This document shows, in pieces, positions 33,061-40,482 of a stretch of 43,536 bases of DNA (the stretch's first letter is position 1; each line of letters starts with the position of its first letter). The translations under genes were made by a program, and so were the position numbers. Where the stretch lies: NCBI RefSeq assembly GCF_001936595.1, contig NZ_MLBG01000024.1:1-43536 (forward strand), given 5' to 3'. Origin of the DNA: Desulfovibrio sp. DV (GTDB taxonomy: Bacteria; Desulfobacterota; Desulfovibrionia; Desulfovibrionales; Desulfovibrionaceae). The notes under the pieces were generated by a model. The model ran no database searches. It worked only from the letters and a program-made list of their open reading frames with translations, and was not told the DNA's origin.

Positions 33061-35975
33061 GGCCGGACCTCCGAGAGGTTGAGCGTCACCACGAAGCGCA
33101 ATGCCGTTGCGCCGTTTTCGAGGCTTTCAAGCTCATTGCGCTTGACCGACACGTCTTCAAACAGGGGGGAACCCTCCAGGGCCACCACGTAACTGGCCAG
33201 CATGGAGTCGAAAAGACGCGAATCCCCGGTCACCACGCCTTCCACCACCAGCCGCGACACCGGGGCGTTGGGGTCCTTGCCGCCCGGCGCGGGCTGGCCC
33301 GCCGGCTTGGCCGGATTGGCCGGGTTGGCCGGCTTCTCCACCGGTCCGCATTCCGCTGTCAGCGTCCCGAGCCGCACCCCTTCCGGAGCCAGGGCCAGGG
33401 CCTCTTCCCAGACACCGACAATCTGATTGCGCGAAATATAGCGCCGCATGGCCTCGACCTTGCCCCGCAGCTCCTGGGCCTTGTGCGACATCACCGAGGC
33501 ATCGAGGCCCGAGCCGAACGCCGCCAACTGCCTGGCCAGGGCATCGTGTTCTTTCTCAAGCCCCTGGCGCTCGGATGCGGCTGCAAAGAAAAACAGCGCC
33601 ATGCCGGCCAGCACCGCCGCCAGCCCGACCAGGGACCACTGTTCAAGCAGGCGCGAGGTGTGGACGGCCGCGCGATCCTTGTAGGTGACAAAGACGCTTG
33701 GCGTCGTGGCGCTGTCGGACAGGGCCAGTCCCAGGGCCTGGGTGAACAGCGTGGACGGGAGCGTGCGGCCAAGCGTGAGGTTGGGCGGCAGCCTTCGGCC
33801 GGACAATATATCCAGCGGCATGCACGGCAAGCCGATATTGTCGCGGATAAACTCAATAAAAAGCGCGCTGCCGCCAAGCACCCCGGACACCGTCAGCCGG
33901 GAGACCGGTTCATGGCCCAGGGACTCGCGGTAATGCTTGATGGTCATCTCCACCTGCCGTACCAGCCGCGAGGCCACCGGACGCAGCATCTCCATGACGT
34001 CCTCGACGGCCAGGCCGCTTCCCGGGTGGCATTCCTCCTCGGGCATACAGCCGTAGATCACCGCTTCAACCAGTTCACGGGCATGGGCGGGCTCTGCCGC
34101 CACGGTCGCACGGGAAGGCTCGGCCGGCTGCGGCTCGGGGGCAACCTTCGGGGGCTCGGGAACAGGGTCGAGCTCGAGAATAAGCCCGGTGTCATGTGGG
34201 CCCAGGGCATCGAGGTCGAGCACCATCTCCTCGCGGGGCCCCGGCGGCACCGGGGAGGTGCTCCGGCCGGCAGGAGCGGGGGGGGCGCTTGGGCTGACTG
34301 CGCCGCGCGACTCCAGGGACTCGAGCACGGCCTGCTCCATGCCCGACATGGAGGTCTTGATGACCCGCACGAACATGAGATTGCCGTTGCTGAAAATTTC
34401 CAGACGCGACCAGTGCTGGCCCACGTGCAGGTTGGCCACGGCCCCGGCTGCGCCCTCGGTAAGAACGCGCCGCCGAAACAGGTTCTGGTGGGCAAAGGGT
34501 TCAAGCGTCAGCCCGGCCAGCGGGAATCCGGCCTTGGCGAAATCGTTGCGTATGACGGCCACTGCGTCGCGCGGCGTGGTATAGGCCATGGCCCCCAGGC
34601 GCGTCGCCCCTTTTTCGGCCACCTCGCCCCGGCGTTCGAAGTCAAAGACCACCCCGGCCTCGTCAAAGCCCATCTCTTTTTTGGCCGTCCAAAAGACCGC
34701 GTTGTCCACCTGCCGCGACGCCACTTTGGGGATGGTCAGAAACTGGAGGTTGGCCCGGGCACTCTGGGTCGCCGCCCAGATCGAGGGAATCGGGCCGGGA
34801 CCGCACACGGCCTTAAGGGCCCGCCCCAACAGTTCGATAAAGGCCTGGCTGCCCGGCTCCACCCCGGCCGGAATGGGGGTCACCTCGGTAGCCAGCACCT
34901 CAAATCCGGCGTCATGGCCAAGAATCTTCACGCACACCAGTTCGGACTGGGAAATATCCACGCCGACATGGGTTTTCTTGCCCAGGGAGAACAGGGAACG
35001 CCGGGGGCCGGCCGTTCGGACAACAGCCTTGCCACCCGCCTTGCCCCCAGCCCTGGAGACAAGCTTGGCGGCAACCGAGGCTGCAACCGAGGCTGCAATC
35101 GCGGCCGGAGCCTTGGCTGCAAGCTTGGTCGGAACCTCGGCTGCAAGCTTGGTCGGAACCTCGGCGGCAGGCTCGGTCGGTGTCGCAACGGCAGCCTCGG
35201 CCGGGACCTCGGCGGCTATCGCAGTTGCAGCCTCGGCATCGACCTCGGCCGCAAGCTCGGCAGCAGCCGCGGCCGGGATGTCGAAAGCAGGTTCTGTCGG
35301 AAGCTCGGCGGCGGCGGCGGGCGGAACCTCAAGTTCAAGCGCTGTCGGAACTGCGGCGGCGGCCGCAGGCGAAACGTCGGCAACGACCTCGGCCGGAAGT
35401 TCGGCAACGACCTCGGCCGGAAAGTCGAAAGCAAGCTCAATCGGAGCCGCGGCAACGACCTCGGTCGGAAGCTCGGTCGGGACAGCGGCCGGGACGTCGG
35501 CAGCAAGCTCGATCAGAAGCTCGGCCGGAAGCTCGGCAGCAGCCTCGGCCGGGAAGTCGAAAACAAGATCGGTCGGAGCTTCGGCAACAACCTCGGCAAC
35601 GCCTTCGGCCGGAAGCTCGGTCGGGACCGCGGCGGCAACGGCAGGCGGGACCTCAAGTCCAAGCTCTGTCGGACGCTCGGCGGCACTCTCGGCCGGGAGT
35701 TCGGCAAGAATCGTATCCGGCCCCTTGAAAGAGGGCTCGGCCGGAGCCTGGGCCGCAACTGCAGACGAAGCAGCCGGGGCAGCCACGGGCGCAATCTCCG
35801 CTGCGGCCTCAGGGACAACCGCAGCCGGGATTTCGACGGCAGGCTCGGCCGGAGCCGCAACCGGAGCCCGGGGCGCGGGCGTCGGGACCGGTTTCACCAC
35901 GGCCCCCGCTCCCGACGGCTTGCGGATCAGGTCCAACAACCGTTGGCTCGGCGTAATTTTGTCTTCCTTGGCCAC
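33057..35975 (-). CDS. PilM-PilN fusion (MshI-like) with long Ala/Glu/Pro-rich N-terminal repeats
   Basis: A 972-residue protein; start GTG at 35975 (GGGAGA upstream), since upstream residues lack homology-like character. Residues about 25-310 are low-complexity degenerate repeats built on AAELPTELxxEVP-like units. Residues about 325-560 are PilM-like, an actin-fold ATPase (THVGVDISQSELVCVKIL, TIPKVASRQVDNAVFWTAKKEMGF). A Pro-rich insertion of about 90 residues precedes the rest of PilM (VEMTIKHYRESLGHEPVSRL, VSGVLGGSALF). A membrane helix (WSLVGLAAVLAGMALFFFAA, about 785) and a PilN-like periplasmic domain end the protein. PilM is normally cytoplasmic and binds the PilN tail, so the fusion hard-wires this contact. 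Confidence 0.85.
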   Translation of the reverse strand: MAKEDKITPSQRLLDLIRKPSGAGAVVKPVPTPAPRAPVAAPAEPAVEIPAAVVPEAAAEIAPVAAPAASSAVAAQAPAEPSFKGPDTILAELPAESAAERPTELGLEVPPAVAAAVPTELPAEGVAEVVAEAPTDLVFDFPAEAAAELPAELLIELAADVPAAVPTELPTEVVAAAPIELAFDFPAEVVAELPAEVVADVSPAAAAAVPTALELEVPPAAAAELPTEPAFDIPAAAAAELAAEVDAEAATAIAAEVPAEAAVATPTEPAAEVPTKLAAEVPTKLAAKAPAAIAASVAASVAAKLVSRAGGKAGGKAVVRTAGPRRSLFSLGKKTHVGVDISQSELVCVKILGHDAGFEVLATEVTPIPAGVEPGSQAFIELLGRALKAVCGPGPIPSIWAATQSARANLQFLTIPKVASRQVDNAVFWTAKKEMGFDEAGVVFDFERRGEVAEKGATRLGAMAYTTPRDAVAVIRNDFAKAGFPLAGLTLEPFAHQNLFRRRVLTEGAAGAVANLHVGQHWSRLEIFSNGNLMFVRVIKTSMSGMEQAVLESLESRGAVSPSAPPAPAGRSTSPVPPGPREEMVLDLDALGPHDTGLILELDPVPEPPKVAPEPQPAEPSRATVAAEPAHARELVEAVIYGCMPEEECHPGSGLAVEDVMEMLRPVASRLVRQVEMTIKHYRESLGHEPVSRLTVSGVLGGSALFIEFIRDNIGLPCMPLDILSGRRLPPNLTLGRTLPSTLFTQALGLALSDSATTPSVFVTYKDRAAVHTSRLLEQWSLVGLAAVLAGMALFFFAAASERQGLEKEHDALARQLAAFGSGLDASVMSHKAQELRGKVEAMRRYISRNQIVGVWEEALALAPEGVRLGTLTAECGPVEKPANPANPAKPAGQPAPGGKDPNAPVSRLVVEGVVTGDSRLFDSMLASYVVALEGSPLFEDVSVKRNELESLENGATALRFVVTLNLSEVRP

Positions 35976-36105
35976 CGTGTCTCTCCCGTTGCAGTGCACT
36001 ATCGCCCGAGTCTCTGCCGCGACCGCGCAGCCAAATCGTCTGCGGGAGGCCGGCACCAATACCTGATCCCGGCCATACCACCCCGCCCCTGTCCGGGGCG
36101 CGACC

Positions 36106-36291
36106 CTAGCCCTGCAAACGCGTCATCCGCACCACTTCATCGTGACAAATTCGCCAGCTCCGCCCGACCTTGGCACCGCGAAGTTCATTGCCATTTAAGA
36201 ACTTGCGCACCGTCTGGTCACTGCACTTGAGCAGTTTGGCCACTTCCCGGACCGTGTACGTCTCCTTCACTTCCGTCTCGCGCTCGTACAT
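36106..36291 (-). CDS. Small excisionase-like HTH DNA-binding protein
   Basis: A 61-residue protein made almost wholly of a MerR/excisionase (HTH_17) domain: YTVREVAKLLKCSDQTVRKF, then LRGAKVGRSWRICHDEVVRM, including the basic wing. ATG at 36291 has AAGGAG upstream. It is the first minus-strand gene of the pilus operon, 130 nt before the PilM-PilN start, and divergent from pilT. No phage integrase is near, so a transcriptional role at the pilus operon is more likely than excision. Confidence 0.82.
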   Translation of the reverse strand: MYERETEVKETYTVREVAKLLKCSDQTVRKFLNGNELRGAKVGRSWRICHDEVVRMTRLQG

Positions 36292-36357
36292 TTCGCATCA
36301 CTCCTTGTCGTTAACGAACGATAAATACGATGGCGTCCGGCCCAAAAAAAATGGACC

Positions 36358-36378
36358 TGTCCGGGGGTCTGCCCCCGG
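36358..36378 (+). repeat. GC-rich palindromic repeat
   Basis: GTCCGGGGGTCTGCCCCCGGC-type hairpin (7-bp arms CCGGGGG/CCCCCGG, 4-nt loop), of the family also at 1-56, 10362-10391 and 43493-43528. It is intergenic in the divergent region. Confidence 0.6.
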
Positions 36379-36433
36379 CAATCGGACTGCGGATGTTTCA
36401 TTTTCTTGTTCATCGGTCGCCCTCGTTTCATTT

Positions 36434-36450
36434 CGTCAAACGGTTTGACG
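36434..36450. promoter_or_regulatory. Palindromic candidate operator
   Basis: Perfect dyad CGTCAAAC-G-GTTTGACG (8-bp arms, 1-nt centre) lying 143 bp from the HTH gene start and 182 bp from pilT. Both strands contain TTTGACG, so it might also overlap -35 elements. It is a candidate site for the small HTH protein or another regulator. Confidence 0.45.
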
Positions 36451-36631
36451 GTCCTTCCCACCGCCAAACGTCCCGGAATCCCTCACCCGACATATCCCGG
36501 ATTCAGACCCGCAACGCTTCTGGCCCTGGCTTTACAAGACCCGTGCCCGGGACGCCCCTCCGGGATGATTCCAATGCCGGGCACTTCCATGCTAGCGTCG
36601 GCCATCCTGTCGCCCCAAGGAGCGCCGGCCC

Positions 36632-37702
36632 ATGGCCCAACTCGACGCCTTTTTCAAAATGCTCAAGGATACAGGAGCCTCGGACCTCCATCTGGCCAGC
36701 GGCTCCCAGCCGATGTTGCGCCTTGGCGGCCGGCTGGAACGTATCAAATACAAGGTGCTCGAAGAGGACGAACTCAAAAACCTGCTCTACGAAATCGCCC
36801 CGGAACGCCTGGTTGCGGTGTTCGAGGCCACCGGCGACCTGGATTTCGCCCACGCCGCCCCGGGCATCGGCCGGCTGCGCTGCAACTACTTTCGCCAGGA
36901 ACGGGGCGTGTCGGCCGCCTTCCGGGCCATCCCGGAAACCGTGCCCACCCTGGCCGACCTCGACCTGCCCGCCATCCTCGGCGAACTGGTCATGCGGCCC
37001 AAGGGCCTGATCCTGGTCACCGGCCCGACCGGCTCGGGCAAATCCACCACCCTGGCCGCCATGCTGCGCCACGCCGCCGACCACCGGCGCGACCACATCA
37101 TCACCATCGAAGACCCCATCGAGTTCGTCCACACCTCCTCGGGATGCCTGATCAACCAGCGTGAGGTGGGGCGCGACACCCGCTCTTTTGCAACGGCCCT
37201 GCGCGGCGCCCTGCGCGAGGACCCGGACATCATTCTCGTTGGCGAAATGCGCGACCTGGAAACCATCGAACTGGCCCTGGAAGCAGCCGAGACCGGCCAT
37301 CTGGTGCTCTCCACCCTGCACACCGTGTCGGCTGCCAAGACCATCGACCGGGTCATCGACGTCTTTCCCGGCGACCGGCAGGCCCAGATCCGCTCGGCCC
37401 TGTCCGAATCGCTCTCCGCCGTCATCTCCCAGACCCTGCTGGTGCGCGCCGACGCCCCGGGCCGGGTCCTGGCCATGGAGCTGCTCCTGGCCAACACCGC
37501 CGTTCGAAACCTCATCCGCGAAAACAAGATCTTCCAGATCAGTTCCATCCTGGAGACCGGCAAAGCCCAGGGGATGCGCCCGCTGGATGAATCCCTGCTC
37601 GAACTGCTGGCCGCCGGGCGCATCACCCCGGCCGATGCCTGGCGAAACGCCGCCAACAAGACCCGTTTTGCCGAAATCGCGCCCAAGGCCGGGGAGGCCT
37701 AA
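36632..37702 (+). CDS. pilT: Type IV pilus retraction ATPase
   Basis: A 356-residue PilT. It shows MAQLDAFFKMLKDTGASDLHL at the N-terminus, Walker A GPTGSGKSTT, Asp box IEDPIEFVH, Walker B IILVGEMRDLET, His box LVLSTLHTVSA and the retraction motif AVRNLIREN (AIRNLIRE type). AAGGAG lies upstream of the ATG. It disassembles the pilus at its base, powering retraction and twitching. It is the first gene of the plus-strand operon divergent from the assembly genes. Confidence 0.97.
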   Translation: MAQLDAFFKMLKDTGASDLHLASGSQPMLRLGGRLERIKYKVLEEDELKNLLYEIAPERLVAVFEATGDLDFAHAAPGIGRLRCNYFRQERGVSAAFRAIPETVPTLADLDLPAILGELVMRPKGLILVTGPTGSGKSTTLAAMLRHAADHRRDHIITIEDPIEFVHTSSGCLINQREVGRDTRSFATALRGALREDPDIILVGEMRDLETIELALEAAETGHLVLSTLHTVSAAKTIDRVIDVFPGDRQAQIRSALSESLSAVISQTLLVRADAPGRVLAMELLLANTAVRNLIRENKIFQISSILETGKAQGMRPLDESLLELLAAGRITPADAWRNAANKTRFAEIAPKAGEA

Positions 37703-37707
37703 GCCCC

Positions 37708-38859
37708 GTGCCCCGTCGCCTCCTCGACGCCGTGGTCGGCCAAGCCCTGGCCGGCGCGCCCAAAGCCTCGGATTTCCTGTTCCCGGCCACCGGCCCGGCC
37801 GGGGCCCTCCTGGACGGAGCCTTTGTCCCCCTGGCCCTGCCCGGCGTGGCCGGCCGCCTCACCCCGCACCAGACCGCCGTCCTGGCTCGGGGCCTTGTGG
37901 GCGACGATGCCCGGCTGCTTGCCGATCTTCGCCGCCGGGGCAGTTGCGACGCCAGCTACCGCCATCCCGGCGGCACGCGGTTTCGGGCCAACATCCACCG
38001 GGCCGGCGATTCCATCGGCCTCGTCCTTCGCCGCCTGCCGACCCGCCCGGCCAGACTCCGGGATCTGGACCTGCCGCCGGTGCTCTCGCGCCTGCCGGCC
38101 CTGGCCGACGGACTCGTGCTGGTGGTCGGGGCCACGGGCTCGGGCAAATCCACCACGCTTTCCGCCCTGGCCGCCGCCATCCTGGAGAGCCGGCCGGTCC
38201 ATGTGGTGACCCTCGAAGACCCCGTCGAATGCCTGCTGCCGCCGGGCCCGGGCGTGGTCAGCCAGCGCGAGCTGGGCACGGATTTCCCGGATTTTGCCGA
38301 AGGGCTGCGCGCCGCCCTGCGCCAGGCCCCGCATGTCATCGTTCTTGGCGAGGCCCGGGACCGCGACACCGTGGATGCGGCCCTGGCTGCGGCCGAAACC
38401 GGCCATCTGGTCCTGGCCACCCTGCACACCGCCGACTGCGCCGGAGCCATCGAACGCGTGCTGGCCTTTTTCGGACCGGCCGAGGAAAAGCTGGCCCGCA
38501 GCCGTCTGGCCGGCTGCCTGCGGTATGTCGTGGCCCAGCGCCTGCTGCCGCGCCTTGGCGGCGGGCGGGCCGCCTCGGTGGAAGTGCTTTTTGCCAACCT
38601 GCGGGTGCGCGAGCGCATTGCCGGCAGCCAGGAATCGAGCCTGGGGTTTGCCGACATCATCGAACAGGGCGCGCCCCACGGCATGGTCGGCTTTGACGCG
38701 GCCACAGCCGCCCTGTTCGGGGCCGGGGTCATCAGCGAGGAAACCGCCCTGGCCAAGGCCTCCGACCGGGCCGCCCTGGCCCGGGCGCTCGATGCCGTCA
38801 AAGCCTCGCGCGGCCTGCCCGTCTCGGACATCGCCGGCCTGACCCTGGAGGGTTCATGA
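37708..38859 (+). CDS. PilT paralogue (PilU-like position)
   Basis: A 383-residue PilT/GspE-family ATPase starting with GTG at 37708, 5 nt after the pilT stop. Walker A GATGSGKSTT, Asp box TLEDPVEC, Walker B HVIVLGEARDRDT and His box LVLATLHTAD are intact. The N-terminal domain is divergent and the AIRNLIRE motif is degenerate (RVRERIAGS). It may be a PilU-like accessory retraction motor or modulator. The last four bases overlap the next gene (ATGA). Confidence 0.88.
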   Translation: MPRRLLDAVVGQALAGAPKASDFLFPATGPAGALLDGAFVPLALPGVAGRLTPHQTAVLARGLVGDDARLLADLRRRGSCDASYRHPGGTRFRANIHRAGDSIGLVLRRLPTRPARLRDLDLPPVLSRLPALADGLVLVVGATGSGKSTTLSALAAAILESRPVHVVTLEDPVECLLPPGPGVVSQRELGTDFPDFAEGLRAALRQAPHVIVLGEARDRDTVDAALAAAETGHLVLATLHTADCAGAIERVLAFFGPAEEKLARSRLAGCLRYVVAQRLLPRLGGGRAASVEVLFANLRVRERIAGSQESSLGFADIIEQGAPHGMVGFDAATAALFGAGVISEETALAKASDRAALARALDAVKASRGLPVSDIAGLTLEGS

Positions 38860-39569
38860 CCGCCCAGCCCATGGTCATCGCCTGCCCCTGCGGCGGGCAC
38901 AGCTTCACCCTGGCCGCCGACACCCTGCCGGTTGGCGGCCGGGCCGCCTTCACCTGCCCGGCCTGCGGACTGCGGCGCACCTGCGTTCGCACCGAGCGCG
39001 GCGTGGTGGTGGACGACCGGCCCACCCCGGACCTGGCGGCCGGGCCGTTGCCGCAGCCGCCCGTTTCTCCGGCTTCGCCGCCGACACCGGAACAGGCGTC
39101 CATGGCCCGGCCGGCCGAAGCCCTGCCCCTGCCCGTGGCCGACGAGCTGCCCCTGCCAAGTCCGGTGCCGCCGGCCGTCCGGATCGCCCTGGCCTTGGTG
39201 GGTGATAGCGACTGGGCCGCCGCCCTGGAGCGCGCCCTGCCGCCGGGCTGGCATGTCCTTTGCCCCGGAACCGCCAATCAGGCCCTGGCCGATTTCCTGG
39301 CCCTGGCCCCGGGCGTGGTGCTGCTCGATGCCGGCGAGGCCGGGCGGGCGGTCCGAGCCGCAGCCGACGCCCTGCCCGGCCGCAGCCGCGAGGCTCTGGC
39401 CCTTCTGGCCCTTGTTCCCAGCCCCGAGGCCGAGGCCATGGCCGCCTTTGCCCACAGCGCCGATGCCGTGCTCGACAACCGCGACGTCGGCACCAAGGCC
39501 GAACGCCTGCAGGCCGCCCTGGCCCGCATTGCCGCCCTGCCCTCGCTTTTTACCGGAGCGCGCGCCTGA
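38856..39569 (+). CDS. Zinc-ribbon protein with receiver-like C-terminus
   Basis: A 237-residue protein coupled by ATGA overlap to the PilT paralogue. The N-terminus has CPC (residues 10-12) and CPAC (34-37), a likely zinc ribbon like that of the ParA protein at 9102. A Pro-rich linker (55-105) leads to a region beginning VRIALALVGDSDWAAALERAL and running through FLALAPGVVLLDAGEAG and LALLALVPSPEAEAMAAFAHSADAVLD. This follows the alternating beta/alpha layout of a response-regulator receiver; LLDAG may be the Asp position, but the N-terminal acidic pair is lacking. Function unknown; pilus control is suggested by position. Confidence 0.7.
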   Translation: MTAQPMVIACPCGGHSFTLAADTLPVGGRAAFTCPACGLRRTCVRTERGVVVDDRPTPDLAAGPLPQPPVSPASPPTPEQASMARPAEALPLPVADELPLPSPVPPAVRIALALVGDSDWAAALERALPPGWHVLCPGTANQALADFLALAPGVVLLDAGEAGRAVRAAADALPGRSREALALLALVPSPEAEAMAAFAHSADAVLDNRDVGTKAERLQAALARIAALPSLFTGARA

Positions 39570-39571
39570 CC

Positions 39572-40450
39572 ATGGACCGCATCACCGCCCTGCTCGTGCA
39601 TCCCGATCCCGGAGTCCGCACCGCCCTTCGCCAGCAACTGGCCCGGGTGGATTTCATCCGGGTGCTCGGCGAGGCCGCCGATGCCTACGAGGCCTCGGAA
39701 CTGTTGCGGGCCATTCCCTACGGGCTGCTTTTTTGCGGGGTGGAGCTTGGCGGCGAAGTCGGGGGGTTTGAGCTGGCCGAAGCGCTTGGTGCCGCCAAAC
39801 GCCAGCCCGGATTGGTCTTTATTGCCGATGACGAAGCCCGGGCCTTCCGGGCCTTTGAACTCGGGGCGGCCGATTACCTGCTGTGGCCGTTTACGCCCCA
39901 GCGTTTCGCCCAGACCCTGGAGCGACTGGCCCGCTACCGCCCGGCCTTTCGCGAGGCCCCGGCCCCGGAATGGCGGGCCGCCTCGGCCCCGCGCGACACC
40001 GACGACGAGGCCGAGGACGAGGAAACCGTGCGCCTGCCCCTGGAAGAGGAGGAAGAGGACCGCTTCCTCTCGGCCTTGCGCCAGGCCTGGGACCCACGCC
40101 ACGAGCGGCCGGTGGACATCGAAAAGCTGCCCATCACCCTGGACGGGCGCACCATCCTGCTGCCCTACACCCAGATTCTTTTTATCGAGGCCTACGAGGA
40201 TTATTCCTTCGTCCACACGGCCGCCCAAAAGCTTCTGACCTCGTATCGCCTGAAAAATCTTGAAGAACGGCTGCGGCCCCACCGCTTTTTCCGGGTGCAC
40301 CGCAAATATCTGGTCAACCTCGATCAGGTGACCGAGATCGCCACCCTGCCCGGTGGCAATTTCATGCTGCGCACAGCCGGCAAAACCCGCATCGAGCTGC
40401 CTATCGGCCGCCGCCGCATTGGCGAGCTGAAGCAGATACTCGGTTTGTAA
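39572..40450 (+). CDS. LytTR-family transcriptional regulator with degenerate receiver
   Basis: A 292-residue protein, ATG 2 nt after the previous stop. Residues 1-120 have the receiver fold (ITALLVHPDPGVRTALRQQL, FELGAADYLLWPFTPQRFAQTLERL). The phospho-acceptor segment reads GLLFCGVELGG, with Gly in place of the usual Asp, and the acidic pair near the start is reduced to one Asp. A very acidic linker (DDEAEDEETVRLPLEEEEED) joins to a C-terminal LytTR DNA-binding domain (ILFIEAYEDYSFVHTAAQKL, FFRVHRKYLVNLDQVTEI). It probably works without phosphorylation. It is the last gene of the pilT operon. Confidence 0.87.
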   Translation: MDRITALLVHPDPGVRTALRQQLARVDFIRVLGEAADAYEASELLRAIPYGLLFCGVELGGEVGGFELAEALGAAKRQPGLVFIADDEARAFRAFELGAADYLLWPFTPQRFAQTLERLARYRPAFREAPAPEWRAASAPRDTDDEAEDEETVRLPLEEEEEDRFLSALRQAWDPRHERPVDIEKLPITLDGRTILLPYTQILFIEAYEDYSFVHTAAQKLLTSYRLKNLEERLRPHRFFRVHRKYLVNLDQVTEIATLPGGNFMLRTAGKTRIELPIGRRRIGELKQILGL

Positions 40451-40482
40451 TGGGCACGCCGCCCTGCCAAGGAGGAGAACCG

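Larger units (their letters stand above)
36292..36631. other. Divergent regulatory region between the pilus operon and pilT
   Basis: 340 nt without a convincing gene. It contains a 10-bp palindrome TCGTTAACGA (36308-36317), the GC-rich repeat at 36358-36378, a palindrome at 36434-36450, and an 8-bp-arm hairpin GTGCCCGG...CCGGGCAC (36541-36584) just upstream of pilT. On the minus strand a run of eight T follows the GC-rich hairpin about 9 nt later, so the hairpin might attenuate transcription entering the HTH gene. I found no good sigma54 or sigma70 match. Confidence 0.5.

Noticed and set aside
35060-35760. Regular GCTCGGC-containing repeats suggesting a minisatellite or CRISPR-like array
   Set aside because: Unit length and spacing are irregular and follow the codons of the PilM-PilN repeat tail; no conserved repeat/spacer pattern.
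33483-36230. 915-codon plus-strand open frame opposite the PilM-PilN gene
   Set aside because: Its Arg/Gly/Leu-rich repeats are the reverse complement of the Ala/Glu/Pro repeats of the real gene; no family motif.
15281-36291. Type II secretion system rather than type IV pilus
   Set aside because: A pilin of major type, PilM/PilN/PilO/PilP order, two PilT-type retraction ATPases and PilX/PilW-like proteins are present; GspL/GspM/GspK-type genes were not seen.
36267-36467. 66-codon minus-strand frame upstream of the HTH gene
   Set aside because: It overlaps the HTH gene start, crosses the GC-rich hairpin and palindrome, and has no recognisable domain.
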